In this document: positions 26,164 to 35,718 of the stretch, piece by piece
Numbering within the stretch: position 1 is the stretch's first letter
How the letters are laid out: the number at the start of each line of letters is the position of its first letter
Source of the DNA: CAYNST01 sp964434105
GTDB taxonomy: Bacteria; Pseudomonadota; Gammaproteobacteria; Pseudomonadales; Cellvibrionaceae
DNA: 64,000 nucleotides
Assembly: GCA_964434105.1 (NCBI GenBank)
Contig: CAYSTJ010000008.1
Coordinates: 1 to 64,000, forward strand
Reading direction: 5' to 3'
The notes under the pieces: generated by a model
Databases searched by the model: none
Told to the model about the DNA's origin: nothing
Seen by the model: the letters and a program-made list of their open reading frames with translations, nothing else
Translations under genes and position numbers: made by a program

Positions 26164-29100
26164 GTGCCACGATCAATTCGAAAATACATGCGCTATTTCG
26201 TGCGCTCGTTCTGGGCCACGCTATTGCTGGCTGTCATAACGATTGCCGTGTGTGTGCAGATTGGGCGAATGGTGTTTCCCTATCTCAATGATTATCGTGA
26301 TGACATCGCCGGCCAGCTGGAAACGCATCTCGGTGTGAATATCGAAATCGGGGCGATAGAATCAAAGTGGCGTGGCCTGCGACCCCGTATCAGTCTCCTT
26401 GATGTTGATATTACCAATGAGGCGCAAGAGCAGGTCATGTTCGTACAGCAGGTGGATGTCGAAATAAGCCTGCTGACTGTATGGTTCGATTGGCAGGACG
26501 GTATCCGCCGTCTACGGTTTGATGGACTGCAATCCAGGCTGGAACAGGATGGGCAGGGCAGGTGGCAGGTCCATGGCCTGCCACCGACTTCCGGCGGGAA
26601 AGGCAACTTCACTATTGATGATCCACTCGATATATTCCTGTTCGGGCGCCGCGTCGAGCTGACCAATACCGAGCTGTCGGTCGCTTTTCATAACGATCTC
26701 AAGACCCATATCAGAATTCCCCGCATTACACTGGAGAACGACAACGACTTTCACCGTCTGACGGCGGCCTTCGCGGTTGACGACAACCAGGCGTTGCGGC
26801 TGGTCGTCGAGGGGACCGGTGATCCCCGCGACGGACGGCAGTTTGATTCGCGCGGCTACCTCCACCTGAACGCCTTTCCCACCGAAAAAGTGCTCGAAGC
26901 CCTGAGTGGGCTCGATTTTTTCAATCTGGAAACAGCGCACGACGATTCAGCGGCGATCGGCTGGCATCAGCCGGGCCGGTTGACTTCACAGCTCTGGTTT
27001 GAAGGGACGCTGCAGCAGGGCCTGTCGATCAATGGCTATTTCGTCAATGAGGGTGTGCCGTTGGATGCCCCGGCACGCGGGCAGTGGCCCCAGCAGGTGT
27101 CCAGTCGATTTGTCGGTCATTGGCGACAGGATGCCGGGTGGCAACTGTCACTGCAGAATCTGGCGCTTAAGTGGCAGGAGCAGTCGTCGCCATCGCAGGA
27201 TCTGCTTTTGCAGGGGCAGCCGGACGACCCATTGCGCATCGCCTTTGAATCGCTGGATATAGGCGGCTGGCTGGGCGCGCTGCGACAGACTGGATGGTTG
27301 GAACACGAGGCACTTACGCCACTGCTGGCCCTGGATCCGAAAGGCCGGCTGCGCAATGGACAGTGGCGCCTCACCGGCAAAGAGCAGGGTCTGTTCGAGC
27401 TGAAAGCGGAAATTGTCGATGCGGCCATTACGGCCTGGATGGGGGTGCCGTCGATTGACGGCGTGGACGGTTACCTTGAGTTTTCCCTGCTGTCGGGCCA
27501 GTTGGATCTGGAGGTAACGGACGGCATACAGCTGAAGTTTCCCGACCTCTACGAAAAGCCGCTGAGCTTTAATACAGCCCGCGGCAGTTTCCACTGGCAG
27601 GTTGAGACCGGACTACCCTGGCTGGGCATTGCGTCGAGTCCGATACGGGTCAATGACGGCGATGTCAGTGCTGTTGGACATCTGAACCTGGCGTTGCCGC
27701 TGGTTCCCACCGATGACATCGAACCGGAGATGACGCTGACGATTGGCGTACCTGAAGCGGATGCAATGCTGTATCGACGCTATTTGCCCGACCTGGTGCC
27801 TGAAGCGCTGCGGAACTGGCTGGATGTCGCTGTGCTGGCGGGTGATCTGAGTGCCCTTGGCTTTATCTATCACGGTACCTTGAAGGGGCAATCGGATCTG
27901 TCCAGGGTCATTCAATTTCATGCAGATCTGTCAGATGCCCAGGTCCAGTTTGACCCGGAGTGGCCGGCTCTGACTGCAAACAGCGGATCACTGTGGCTGG
28001 ATGACAACCGCCTGCGTATTGGCGGCGTCAACGGCCGGATGCAGAAACTCGTCGTTGGCAACCTGAACGTGGCCACCGAATGGGGGGGCGTTGAGGCATG
28101 GCATCTATCGATCGATGGCAAACTGTCCGGTAATAGCCAGGACACGCACGCGATGCTGGTGAAGACGCCACTGAAGGAAATTCTGGGCGACGAATTGACC
28201 AGCTGGCAGCCGACGGGGCCGCTGGCGGCGTCGCTACGCCTGTCCGTTCCGTTATCCGATGAGGGAGAACACACCCAGGATGTCGCGCTTTATTTTCGGG
28301 ACAACAGCCTGAGCATGCCAGCACTCGGCCTGACGTTTGAAAGCTTGAACGGTGAACTGCTTTATTCAAGTGAGACAGGCATCAGCAGTGACAGTTTGAC
28401 GGCGAGTCTGTGGGGTGACGCACTGGCCGCGTCGATTTCTTCGGAGACAGTGAGTACCGGAGGCCGCAAGACTTACAATGCGCTGGTGGATTTTGGCGGA
28501 CGGGTGGATGCAGAAAATTTGCGACACTGGCTCGATCGCCCCGAGCTGGTCTTCACGGCGGGGTCGACTGCGATGACAGGGCGCATTGTCGTGCCTATGG
28601 GGACCTCCAGGCGTCTTCGTATCACGACGCGAAGTGATCTGGTCGGTATTGGTATCGATCTGCCACCCCCGTTTAAAAAAGCAATGGACGAGGCTCTGCC
28701 GACCAGGACCACCATCACTGTCGACCCGGCCAGCGCCGAGCGGGACGCCGTCACGGAATACCGGTTAAGGTTCGGGGACTTGGCGCAGGTTCGGTTCGCC
28801 CGGGCAGGTGATCAGTTGTTGGGGGTGCTGGTTGCTCTGAATCAGACCGCAGCGGCTATAGTGCCAGGACGCATACAGGTTGAGGGTATGGTGCCCGATG
28901 CCGCTTTATATGACTGGTTGTCGGTGCTCAAGGTCTATCAGTCCGCTGCGCAGTCTGACCCCGGGGGCGGCGCTACCGGTAAAAATACCGACCACCTGCC
29001 CATCCAATTGAATCTCAATGTCCAAAACCTCAGTCTGGCCTCTGTTGCTCTGCCGCATATGAACATTACCGGTGGTCAGGAAGGAGCCGACTGGGTGTTT

Positions 29101-30132
29101 AACCTGATCAATGAAAACATGCAGGGGCAGATCGTCCTGTTTGAGGACCGCCCAATGCTGGTCGATCTGGAATATCTGCGGTTGCCGGCACCCGCCGCCG
29201 ACGTCACTACGGACGACTCACTGTTTGACCCGACGGAGTTACCGGGCAGTGTCCTGGCTGACATCGCGCTGGACGACATACCCGCCATGCATTTTATGAC
29301 ACGCGAATTTACCCTGGGTGAGGAAAATTACGGGTCCTGGCGCTTCAGGTTAAACCCGGTAAATGGTGGCATGTCAATATATGATCTGTCAGGTCACATT
29401 AGAGGGTTGACAATTGAGGGGCAACCGGGCCGCGGGGCCGAACTGATCTGGTTGCAATCGGCCACTGGCAGTACAAGCTTCCTGAGCGGAATCCTGCGTG
29501 CCGGTGACCTGGGTAAGGTTTTGACCCGGTGGGGCCAGGAACGGATAATAACCAGTGACGTGGCTGAGGTCAGCCTGGACGCCCAATGGCATGGGGCGCC
29601 TGACCAGTTTCTGTTGCCGAACATGACCGGACTGGTGTCGCTCGACATTCAGCGGGGCCGGTTTATACGCGGCGCATCGGTCGGGGAGAATCCCTTGTTG
29701 AAGCTGATCGGATTGCTCAATTTCGATACCCTGGCGCGGCGATTGCGGCTGGACTTCTCCGATCTGAAGACGGAAGGTATGGGGTACGAATCCATCCAGG
29801 GGACGCTTCAGTTCAATGAGGGACTGGTTACCATTGCTTCCCCTTTGCAGGTGGAATCTCCGTCGGCTAACCTACAGTTTGTGGGTGAAATCAATATACG
29901 GGACCAGGATGTCCAGGCGCAGCTGGTCGCGACGCTGCCCGTAGCCGGTAACCTGACCGTAGCGGCTGCCCTTGCCGGTGGTGTTCCCATGGCGGTTGGC
30001 GTTTACGTCGCCGGAAAACTTTTCAAGAGCCAGGTAGACCGGGTATCGAGTATTCGCTACCGGATTCGGGGCGACTGGAATGACCCTGAGGTCAAGCTGG
30101 AAAAAATATTCGAAAATAAAACGGGTCGGTAA
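26164..30132 (+). CDS. yhdP: YhdP-family AsmA-like envelope protein
   Basis: A very large (1322-residue) protein with one N-terminal membrane helix (about 16-36). A long beta-rich periplasmic region follows, typical of the AsmA/TamB/YhdP group that bridges the periplasm and is implicated in phospholipid delivery to the outer membrane. The C-terminal part (for example KLIGLLNFDTLARRLRLDFSDL and VAALAGGVPMAVGVYVAGKLF) matches the conserved YhdP end. The start is GTG. It is placed between rng and a nitrilase, as in Pseudomonas (PA4476). Confidence 0.92.
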   Translation: MPRSIRKYMRYFVRSFWATLLLAVITIAVCVQIGRMVFPYLNDYRDDIAGQLETHLGVNIEIGAIESKWRGLRPRISLLDVDITNEAQEQVMFVQQVDVEISLLTVWFDWQDGIRRLRFDGLQSRLEQDGQGRWQVHGLPPTSGGKGNFTIDDPLDIFLFGRRVELTNTELSVAFHNDLKTHIRIPRITLENDNDFHRLTAAFAVDDNQALRLVVEGTGDPRDGRQFDSRGYLHLNAFPTEKVLEALSGLDFFNLETAHDDSAAIGWHQPGRLTSQLWFEGTLQQGLSINGYFVNEGVPLDAPARGQWPQQVSSRFVGHWRQDAGWQLSLQNLALKWQEQSSPSQDLLLQGQPDDPLRIAFESLDIGGWLGALRQTGWLEHEALTPLLALDPKGRLRNGQWRLTGKEQGLFELKAEIVDAAITAWMGVPSIDGVDGYLEFSLLSGQLDLEVTDGIQLKFPDLYEKPLSFNTARGSFHWQVETGLPWLGIASSPIRVNDGDVSAVGHLNLALPLVPTDDIEPEMTLTIGVPEADAMLYRRYLPDLVPEALRNWLDVAVLAGDLSALGFIYHGTLKGQSDLSRVIQFHADLSDAQVQFDPEWPALTANSGSLWLDDNRLRIGGVNGRMQKLVVGNLNVATEWGGVEAWHLSIDGKLSGNSQDTHAMLVKTPLKEILGDELTSWQPTGPLAASLRLSVPLSDEGEHTQDVALYFRDNSLSMPALGLTFESLNGELLYSSETGISSDSLTASLWGDALAASISSETVSTGGRKTYNALVDFGGRVDAENLRHWLDRPELVFTAGSTAMTGRIVVPMGTSRRLRITTRSDLVGIGIDLPPPFKKAMDEALPTRTTITVDPASAERDAVTEYRLRFGDLAQVRFARAGDQLLGVLVALNQTAAAIVPGRIQVEGMVPDAALYDWLSVLKVYQSAAQSDPGGGATGKNTDHLPIQLNLNVQNLSLASVALPHMNITGGQEGADWVFNLINENMQGQIVLFEDRPMLVDLEYLRLPAPAADVTTDDSLFDPTELPGSVLADIALDDIPAMHFMTREFTLGEENYGSWRFRLNPVNGGMSIYDLSGHIRGLTIEGQPGRGAELIWLQSATGSTSFLSGILRAGDLGKVLTRWGQERIITSDVAEVSLDAQWHGAPDQFLLPNMTGLVSLDIQRGRFIRGASVGENPLLKLIGLLNFDTLARRLRLDFSDLKTEGMGYESIQGTLQFNEGLVTIASPLQVESPSANLQFVGEINIRDQDVQAQLVATLPVAGNLTVAAALAGGVPMAVGVYVAGKLFKSQVDRVSSIRYRIRGDWNDPEVKLEKIFENKTGR

Positions 30133-30161
30133 ACTATCTCCTTTATGCCGGAGTGTGATCA

Positions 30162-31040
30162 ATGGTATCAATTGCAGTCATTCAGATGATCAGCGGGCCC
30201 GATATGCACGCCAATCTTGTGCAGGCGCGGGAGCAGGTGTCCCGGGCGGCAGATGCGGGTGCCGATCTGGTGGTCCTGCCGGAGAATTTTGCCTGTTTTG
30301 GCAAATCATCTCTGGTGCAGGAGGGGTTGGCGGAAGATGATTTCAATGGACCTGTCAGCAGCTTCCTGAGCGAGACGGCGCGCCGGCATGGTATTTGGAT
30401 CGTCGGCGGCACCTTGCCGTGTATCTCCGGACTGGATGGTCGGCTGGCATCCAGTGACAAGGTCTTTTCAACAGCCACAGTCTGGGACGCCGGCGGTCGT
30501 CTGGTGGGGCGCTACGACAAAATTCATCTGTTCGATGTGGACGTCGAGGACAATGTGGGGCGATATCGCGAATCGCAGCTCATGGAAGCCGGCTCGATGC
30601 CGGTGTGTCTTGATACGCCATTTGGCCGACTGGGCATGGCTATCTGTTACGATTTGCGATTCCCGGAATATTTTCAGTTATTGCGGGATATGCAGGCGGA
30701 AATCATCGTCCTGCCGTCGGCATTTACCTATTTAACCGGTAAGGCGCATTGGGAGATACTCCTGCGGGCACGGGCCATCGAGAATCAGGTATTTATGGTG
30801 GGCGCCAATCAGAGCGGCCATCATGGCGGCAACCGTCGAAGCTGGGGACAATCGTGCATTATTGGACCGTGGGGTGAGATGCTGGCGCAGGTAGAATCGC
30901 CTGGCGCCCAGTTTGCCATCCATACGATCGATATGAACCGCCTGTATGACATCCGGCGCCAAATGCCGATCGAACGCCACAGACGGTTTGTTCCGGAACG
31001 TTCATTGTCCGTGGACGGTGTTCGCCCCTGGATCCGTTAG
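30162..31040 (+). CDS. Nitrilase-superfamily amidohydrolase (Nit1-like)
   Basis: A 292-residue carbon-nitrogen hydrolase with the complete Glu-Lys-Cys triad: Glu41 (LPENFACFG), Lys120 (RYDKIHLFDVDV) and Cys162 (AICYDLRFPEYF). The Nit-type segments KIHLFDVDVED and CYDLRFPE fit the branch whose members deamidate deaminated glutathione. Its context after yhdP equals PA4475. Here the following gene is a DksA/TraR-type protein rather than tldD. Confidence 0.9.
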   Translation: MVSIAVIQMISGPDMHANLVQAREQVSRAADAGADLVVLPENFACFGKSSLVQEGLAEDDFNGPVSSFLSETARRHGIWIVGGTLPCISGLDGRLASSDKVFSTATVWDAGGRLVGRYDKIHLFDVDVEDNVGRYRESQLMEAGSMPVCLDTPFGRLGMAICYDLRFPEYFQLLRDMQAEIIVLPSAFTYLTGKAHWEILLRARAIENQVFMVGANQSGHHGGNRRSWGQSCIIGPWGEMLAQVESPGAQFAIHTIDMNRLYDIRRQMPIERHRRFVPERSLSVDGVRPWIR

Positions 31041-31110
31041 ATCTGTTGCGAACGCTCTTGGTGCGTTTGATGCTTCGGCAGTAGCGTACTGAACCCGGGG
31101 AGGTCAAACC

Positions 31111-31485
31111 ATGCCAGAATTATCCGAAAACCAGATACAGCTACTATCGGAGCGGCTGCACGCGCGGCGGTTCGAGTTATTGGAAGACATTATGGTTCCT
31201 GTGCGGGAATCTCATCCGAAGGAGGCCGCCCGGTTTGACCAGCTTCTGGAAAACCAGCAGGATACCCGCGTTGCCAACGACATAGTCGAGCTGAATCCGG
31301 CCTATGCGCAGGATGAGGTGCGACGGTTGCGGGGTGTCCAGGCCGCTATCGATCGTATGGAACGTGGCACCTATGGTTCCTGTACGCGATGCGGCTGTCC
31401 GATCAACCCGGACCGGCTCAATCTGCAGCCCAGCGTCACCTGTTGTGCAGAGTGTGAAGCAGAGACTGACGGATCCGCCCGTTGA
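31111..31485 (+). CDS. DksA/TraR-family zinc-finger protein
   Basis: A 124-residue protein with an N-terminal helical hairpin and a C-terminal four-cysteine zinc finger: Cys91, Cys94, Cys112 and Cys115 (CTRC ... CAEC). Relatives bind RNA polymerase through the secondary channel. The coiled-coil tip does not show the clear DxxDxA motif of true DksA, so it is more likely an accessory paralogue. A strong GGGGAGG precedes the ATG. Confidence 0.87.
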   Translation: MPELSENQIQLLSERLHARRFELLEDIMVPVRESHPKEAARFDQLLENQQDTRVANDIVELNPAYAQDEVRRLRGVQAAIDRMERGTYGSCTRCGCPINPDRLNLQPSVTCCAECEAETDGSAR

Positions 31486-31519
31486 TACATCGTCAGTGAT
31501 GGCATCTGGTCCATGTCGG

Positions 31520-31720
31520 AACAACTTTGATTTACGATCGCTGGCGTTAAATACTGAAATAGGCGTTGGAATTCTGGACGGGGATACGGCGCGTCAATGG
31601 CAAGACGCTTTTGCGCAGGATGTCACCCGCAGCCAGTTAATCGATCCGGATCAAAGGCAACGCAGGAACAGTCGTGAAAGGGACCTGGAATGGATGGCGT
31701 ATCAGGTGCGAGCGCAGATC
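31520..31720 (+). pseudogene. Remnant of a phospholipase-D-type (cardiolipin synthase-like) gene, 3' part
   Basis: Translation in this frame gives NFDLRSLALNTEIGVGI, then DGDTARQWQDAFAQDV and RDLEWMAYQ. The first segment matches the conserved sequence after the second HKD motif in cardiolipin synthase/phospholipase D proteins (GSxNxDxRSxxLNxE). The HKD motif and everything N-terminal are absent, and no start codon or ribosome site fits. It is a decayed C-terminal fragment lying between two convergent genes. The exact ends are approximate. Confidence 0.5.
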
Positions 31721-31750
31721 CGACCCGGCGCATGGCCCGGGGTCGCAACG

Positions 31751-32863
31751 TCACTGAATCAGGCGGCGTTTTTGTGCGTCATTCATCAACTCGACAAGGG
31801 GGCGAAGTTGTTGTGCGACAGCGCTCAGTGGGATTTCGCCTACATCAAGCTGCCCGGCAGCGAGTGCTTCCAGCAGGCTATCGATGGAAACAGGTGTGGT
31901 ATCAGTCTGATCGTCCGGCTGATCGCACTTCAGGAGCTGAACCTGCCCGGGACCGACCTGCCTTGCATAGCCGAGGGCCTGCTCGGCGACTTCCAGCATC
32001 CCGTCAACGGTTACGGCATGGCCTTTCGGCGTTGTCGCAATACCGGCCGACATACTTAAGGAGATGATTTGCCCGTCGAGTGTGACTTTAAACGCTTTAA
32101 TGCGGGCGCATAGCCGCTTCGCGAGGATGACGACGCCTTCGGTTTTGGCCATTGGCAAAACTACCGCAAACTGATACGGACCATATCGCCCAACGCTGTC
32201 CTCCTTGCGGGTTGCTTCATGCAGCGCTGTCGCTGTCTGTTTGAGAATCCGATTGGCTCCCTGTTGGCCAATCCGTTGCTGAATGGTGCTGAAGTCGTCC
32301 AGCTCAAACAGTATAAGGCCCAGGTTTTCCATATGGCGATTGACAAACGAAACATCCTTCTCCAGCTGCCGTCCAATCCCCTGGCGGTTCAGTGCACCGG
32401 TTTCAATATCGATTTCAGCGATTTTCTGTAATTCGTCCTTGTCGTGCCGGTAAGTTGCGTGGGCTTCCGCACGGGCAATAATTTCAGTTGCCTTGAAGGG
32501 CTTGGTAATAAAGTCGGTGGCGCCCAGCTCAAAAACCTGTCGGCGGACGTCTTCCTCTTCAGACGCACCGGTAATGACAATCACGGGCTGGTTGCGAATG
32601 TGCTCAATACCGGATTGCCGGACGCGCTGAATCAAACCGTAGCCGTCGAGCCGGGGCATCCCCAAATCAGTGAAAACCACCTGGATAGTCGGGTCAGTAC
32701 TGATCTTCTGCCAGGCGTCTTCGCCATCTTCGGCCAGAATCAGGTCGAATTGCTCTGCGAGCATTCGGACGGCGGCGACTCTGACCAGCTTGGAATCATC
32801 CGCCAGCAGAATTCTGGTTTTTTGGGCCGGGGCGAGCGCATCCGGGTTACTGCGGTCTGTCAT
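31751..32863 (-). CDS. Response regulator with degenerate GGDEF domain
   Basis: A 370-residue protein. Residues 16-135 form a receiver with ADD (21-23), phospho-acceptor Asp66 (FTDLGMP) and Lys121 (ITKPF), all intact. Residues about 145-315 form a GGDEF-like domain in which the signature is GPYQF (228-232), so diguanylate cyclase activity is unlikely. RKED at 219-222 keeps the RxxD inhibitory-site pattern five residues before it. The likely role is a phosphorylation-gated c-di-GMP sensor. No histidine kinase gene is nearby. The C-terminal tail (about 330-370) is not recognised. Confidence 0.85.
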   Translation of the reverse strand: MTDRSNPDALAPAQKTRILLADDSKLVRVAAVRMLAEQFDLILAEDGEDAWQKISTDPTIQVVFTDLGMPRLDGYGLIQRVRQSGIEHIRNQPVIVITGASEEEDVRRQVFELGATDFITKPFKATEIIARAEAHATYRHDKDELQKIAEIDIETGALNRQGIGRQLEKDVSFVNRHMENLGLILFELDDFSTIQQRIGQQGANRILKQTATALHEATRKEDSVGRYGPYQFAVVLPMAKTEGVVILAKRLCARIKAFKVTLDGQIISLSMSAGIATTPKGHAVTVDGMLEVAEQALGYARQVGPGQVQLLKCDQPDDQTDTTPVSIDSLLEALAAGQLDVGEIPLSAVAQQLRPLVELMNDAQKRRLIQ

Positions 32864-33025
32864 AGGTTTAGCAGCCTGAGCCTGTCCAGTTGTAACATTT
32901 ACTATAGCCAGTAATCCTGGGTTCTTCCCTGTTGTTATCCTGCATTTAATGCGTGAAACAGACTGTCGGCGTCAGACGGCTGTCGTCGCCACCGGCCATA
33001 GCGTGTAGGCCGGCATTTCAGTGGA

Positions 33026-33436
33026 TCAGTGGTCGTCGGCCCAGGGCTTGCCGTCCAGTGGCTTCCTTCGCCCAAGTTCCGCTTCATCCAGGCCATGGCC
33101 GCCGCCAATTTCATGCGCTTTAACCCGCCGGAGGGTGCTGTCGGAAGGGGAGCCGTGACCCGCTTCTGCCGGCGATCGGGCACCGTCTTCGGGTAGCAGC
33201 GTCTCTGGCGTCATATCGTCTGCCGTCGCGTCCTCCCCGGGGTGCGATGCGCCCGTCAGTCCGGCGTCCCAGGCCCGCGCTGGCGACAACTGGCGCGCCA
33301 CGTCGTCCGGCGCCAGTCGTTCGCCGGTCTGCGCGACTGATTCGTCGTCCTCGAAATCCAGCTCGCTCGATTCCAGTGTGGGTTCTTCGTCGATCAGCGG
33401 ATCGAACGAAATTGGCTGTCTTTTGTTGTTGCCCAT
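33026..33436 (-). CDS. Small acidic protein of unknown function
   Basis: A 136-residue protein, strongly acidic in its first 40 residues (ESSELDFEDDESVAQ). The later part contains DDMTPETLLPEDGARSPAEA and HEIGGGHGLDEAELGRRKPL. I recall similar short Pseudomonas proteins with this SPETL..DGARSP and GLDEAEL pattern under unreliable names, but cannot confirm it. There are no membrane segments or catalytic motifs. The start is ATG at 33436, supported by GGAGGA eight bases upstream; an upstream open extension of 63 codons has no such support. Confidence 0.75.
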   Translation of the reverse strand: MGNNKRQPISFDPLIDEEPTLESSELDFEDDESVAQTGERLAPDDVARQLSPARAWDAGLTGASHPGEDATADDMTPETLLPEDGARSPAEAGHGSPSDSTLRRVKAHEIGGGHGLDEAELGRRKPLDGKPWADDH

Positions 33437-33739
33437 CTGAGTTTCTCCTCCGCTAGTGATAGCCGCAAACGAGGAATGCCCGGATTGCGCCTCATGAAGC
33501 AGGAACCTATGCAACGTGGAGACCAACCAGAGGGTCATCTGCCGAACACGATCGGGGATGCAAACCCGTCGGAGCAGAGCAAGCGAGGCAGCAGAGAAGG
33601 AAAATGGCGGGGTGAGACAGAGCATCCACAGGACCGGGATTTATATCTGGCCGAAACCGCAGGTCAGTGTCGCAGAGTCCGTCCCGCAACGGCTGGGCGC
33701 GCGGCAACGGGGTACGCCGATTCGCTACTGGTCGGGCCG
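33437..33739. other. Noncoding stretch between ABC-F gene and small acidic protein gene
   Basis: About 300 bases downstream of the ABC-F gene and upstream of the acidic-protein gene, both on the minus strand. Apart from the GGAGGA ribosome site at its left edge I see no promoter, hairpin or homologous reading frame that I can support. Confidence 0.5.
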
Positions 33740-35353
33740 TTACGCAAAACCGGCCCGGCGATCGGGTTCTTCCTGGCTCGCCAGATATTCATCATAGGTA
33801 CCCTGGAAATCCACCAGCTGCCGATCCTTGATCTCGATGACCCGGGTGGCGAGGGAAGAGACGAACTCACGATCGTGGCTGACAAAAATCAAGGTGCCGG
33901 CATAATGGTCCAGCGCCAGGTTCAGGGCTTCAATCGCTTCGACGTCCAGATGGTTGGTCGGCTCATCCATCACCAGCACGTTGCTGTCCATCAGCATCAG
34001 TTTGCCAAACAACAGGCGATGCTTCTCACCACCTGAACAAAGTGCAGCCTTTTTATTGAAGTCATCCGCCGAAAACAGCAGGCGTCCCAGCGTCGCCCGT
34101 ACGATCTGATCATCATGGTTCGGTTTACGCCACTGGCTCATCCAGTCAAACAGGTTCAGATCGTTATCAAAATCATTGCTGCTATCCTGCGGGAAATAGC
34201 CGATCGAGGCGCTCTCGGCCCACTGAATTTTGCCGCTTTTGGCACGGATTTCATTGAGCAGGCAACGCAGAAACGTTGTCTTGCCCGCGCCATTTTCACC
34301 GATGACAGCCAGCCGGCTGCCCGCTTCAAGGATCAGGTTGCCATCCTTGAACAAGAGTTCGCCCGTGTAGCCATGCGCCAGTTTTTCCAGAATGAGGGCC
34401 TGCCGATGTAACTTTTTATCCTGCTTGAAACGAATGTAGGGGCTGACGCGACTGGAGGGCTTTATCTCATCCAGCTTGATTTTTTCCATACGTTTTGCAC
34501 GGGATGTCGCCTGCTTGGCTTTCGACGCATTGGCGGAGAAGCGGCTGACAAACTGTTGCAGGTCGGCCAGTTCCGCTTTCTTTTTTGCATTTTCGGAGTG
34601 AAGTCGCTCCCGCGCCTGAGTCGACGCGATCATAAAGTCATCGTAATTGCCGGGGTACACCCGCAACTCGCCATAATCGATGTCCGCCATATGCGTGCAG
34701 ATGGCATTCAGAAAATGGCGATCGTGGGAAATAATGACCATGGTGCTTTCGCGCTGATCCAGCAAACCTTCCAGCCAACGGATGGTGTTGATGTCGAGGT
34801 TGTTGGTGGGCTCGTCCAGTAGCAGGATATCCGGGTTGGCGAAGAGCGCCTGCGCGAGCAGAACTCTCAGTTTCAAACCGGGGGCGACTTCGCTCATCGG
34901 CCCGCTGTGCAGGGCCAAAGGTATGCCGGCGCCGAGCAAAAGATCGCCAGCCCGGCTTTCGGCACTGTACCCGTCCATCTCGGCGAAGCGGATTTCCAGC
35001 TCGGCGACTTTCATGCCATCTTCTTCGGACATGTCGGACAGACCATAAATACGATCACGTTCCTGCTTGACCTCCCAAAGTTCACGGTGGCCCATAATGA
35101 CTGTGTCGACCACTGAAAACTGCTCAAACGCGAATTGGTCCTGGTGTAACGTGCCGATGCGTTCGCCGGGGCTGACTGACACATTACCGGCCGTCGGCGC
35201 CAGACTGCCGGCGAGTATTTTCATAAAGGTGGATTTGCCGCTGCCGTTGGCACCGATCAGGCCATAACGGTTCCCACCGCCGAATTTTACGGAAATGTTT
35301 TCAAATAGCGGTTTGGCACCAAACTGCATGGTGATGTTAGCGGCAGAAATCAC
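33740..35353 (-). CDS. ybiT: YbiT-type ABC-F ATPase
   Basis: A soluble ABC-F protein with two ATPase domains and no membrane segment; the family acts on the ribosome. Walker A motifs are GLIGANGSGKST (about 37) and AVIGENGAGKTT (about 350). Walker B segments DILLLDEPTNNLD and VLVMDEPTNHLD are both intact, as is the second signature SGGEKHRLLFGK. The linker includes SRFSANASKAKQATSRAKRM. The near-identity of NITMQFGAKPLFENISVKFG to E. coli YbiT sets the start at GTG (35353), with AGGA six bases upstream. 537 residues. Confidence 0.93.
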   Translation of the reverse strand: MISAANITMQFGAKPLFENISVKFGGGNRYGLIGANGSGKSTFMKILAGSLAPTAGNVSVSPGERIGTLHQDQFAFEQFSVVDTVIMGHRELWEVKQERDRIYGLSDMSEEDGMKVAELEIRFAEMDGYSAESRAGDLLLGAGIPLALHSGPMSEVAPGLKLRVLLAQALFANPDILLLDEPTNNLDINTIRWLEGLLDQRESTMVIISHDRHFLNAICTHMADIDYGELRVYPGNYDDFMIASTQARERLHSENAKKKAELADLQQFVSRFSANASKAKQATSRAKRMEKIKLDEIKPSSRVSPYIRFKQDKKLHRQALILEKLAHGYTGELLFKDGNLILEAGSRLAVIGENGAGKTTFLRCLLNEIRAKSGKIQWAESASIGYFPQDSSNDFDNDLNLFDWMSQWRKPNHDDQIVRATLGRLLFSADDFNKKAALCSGGEKHRLLFGKLMLMDSNVLVMDEPTNHLDVEAIEALNLALDHYAGTLIFVSHDREFVSSLATRVIEIKDRQLVDFQGTYDEYLASQEEPDRRAGFA

Positions 35354-35474
35354 GGAATATCCTGAATTGTTAAAAAGGTGTAGGAAAGGAAGGCGGCTAC
35401 TATAGGGATTTGGTGGCGCCAAGTCGAGGGCTGCAGCCTGACGCCGCGATACGGGTCAACAGACCCTGGCGTGG

Positions 35475-35618
35475 TTAAATATGCAGGTTAAAGATCTGGA
35501 CGAGGCCAATCACGATCAAATAGATAGCGACAACGTAATTCAGAATCCGGGGTCGCACCAGAATCAGAATACCCGCGATCACCGAAAGTACGGGTATTAT
35601 CTCAAGCGTTACAGTCAT
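35475..35618 (-). CDS. DUF3096-type small membrane protein
   Basis: A 47-residue hydrophobic peptide, MTVTLEIIPVLSVIAGILIL and then VRPRILNYVVAIYLIVIGL, with two predicted membrane helices separated by a PR turn. This is the pattern of the DUF3096 family, whose function is unknown. ATG at 35618 is preceded by GGGAG six bases away. It is a single-gene unit. Confidence 0.75.
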   Translation of the reverse strand: MTVTLEIIPVLSVIAGILILVRPRILNYVVAIYLIVIGLVQIFNLHI

Positions 35619-35718
35619 GTTGTTCTCCCGTGTGGACGTGATTGATATAAAACGCCGCCTGTCCTTCCCCCTGTGCCGGCCCAAAACGGACCGGCACAGG
35701 GGATAGTTGCCGCATAGC

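Noticed and set aside
31723..32059. Continuation of the PLD-remnant frame across the receiver gene
   Set aside because: From about 31751 it only mirrors the receiver/GGDEF gene on the other strand, and similarity to PLD proteins ends before that.
33476..34036. 186-codon plus-strand open frame
   Set aside because: Its second half is antisense to the YbiT-type gene and the first half has no recognised motif or good ribosome site.
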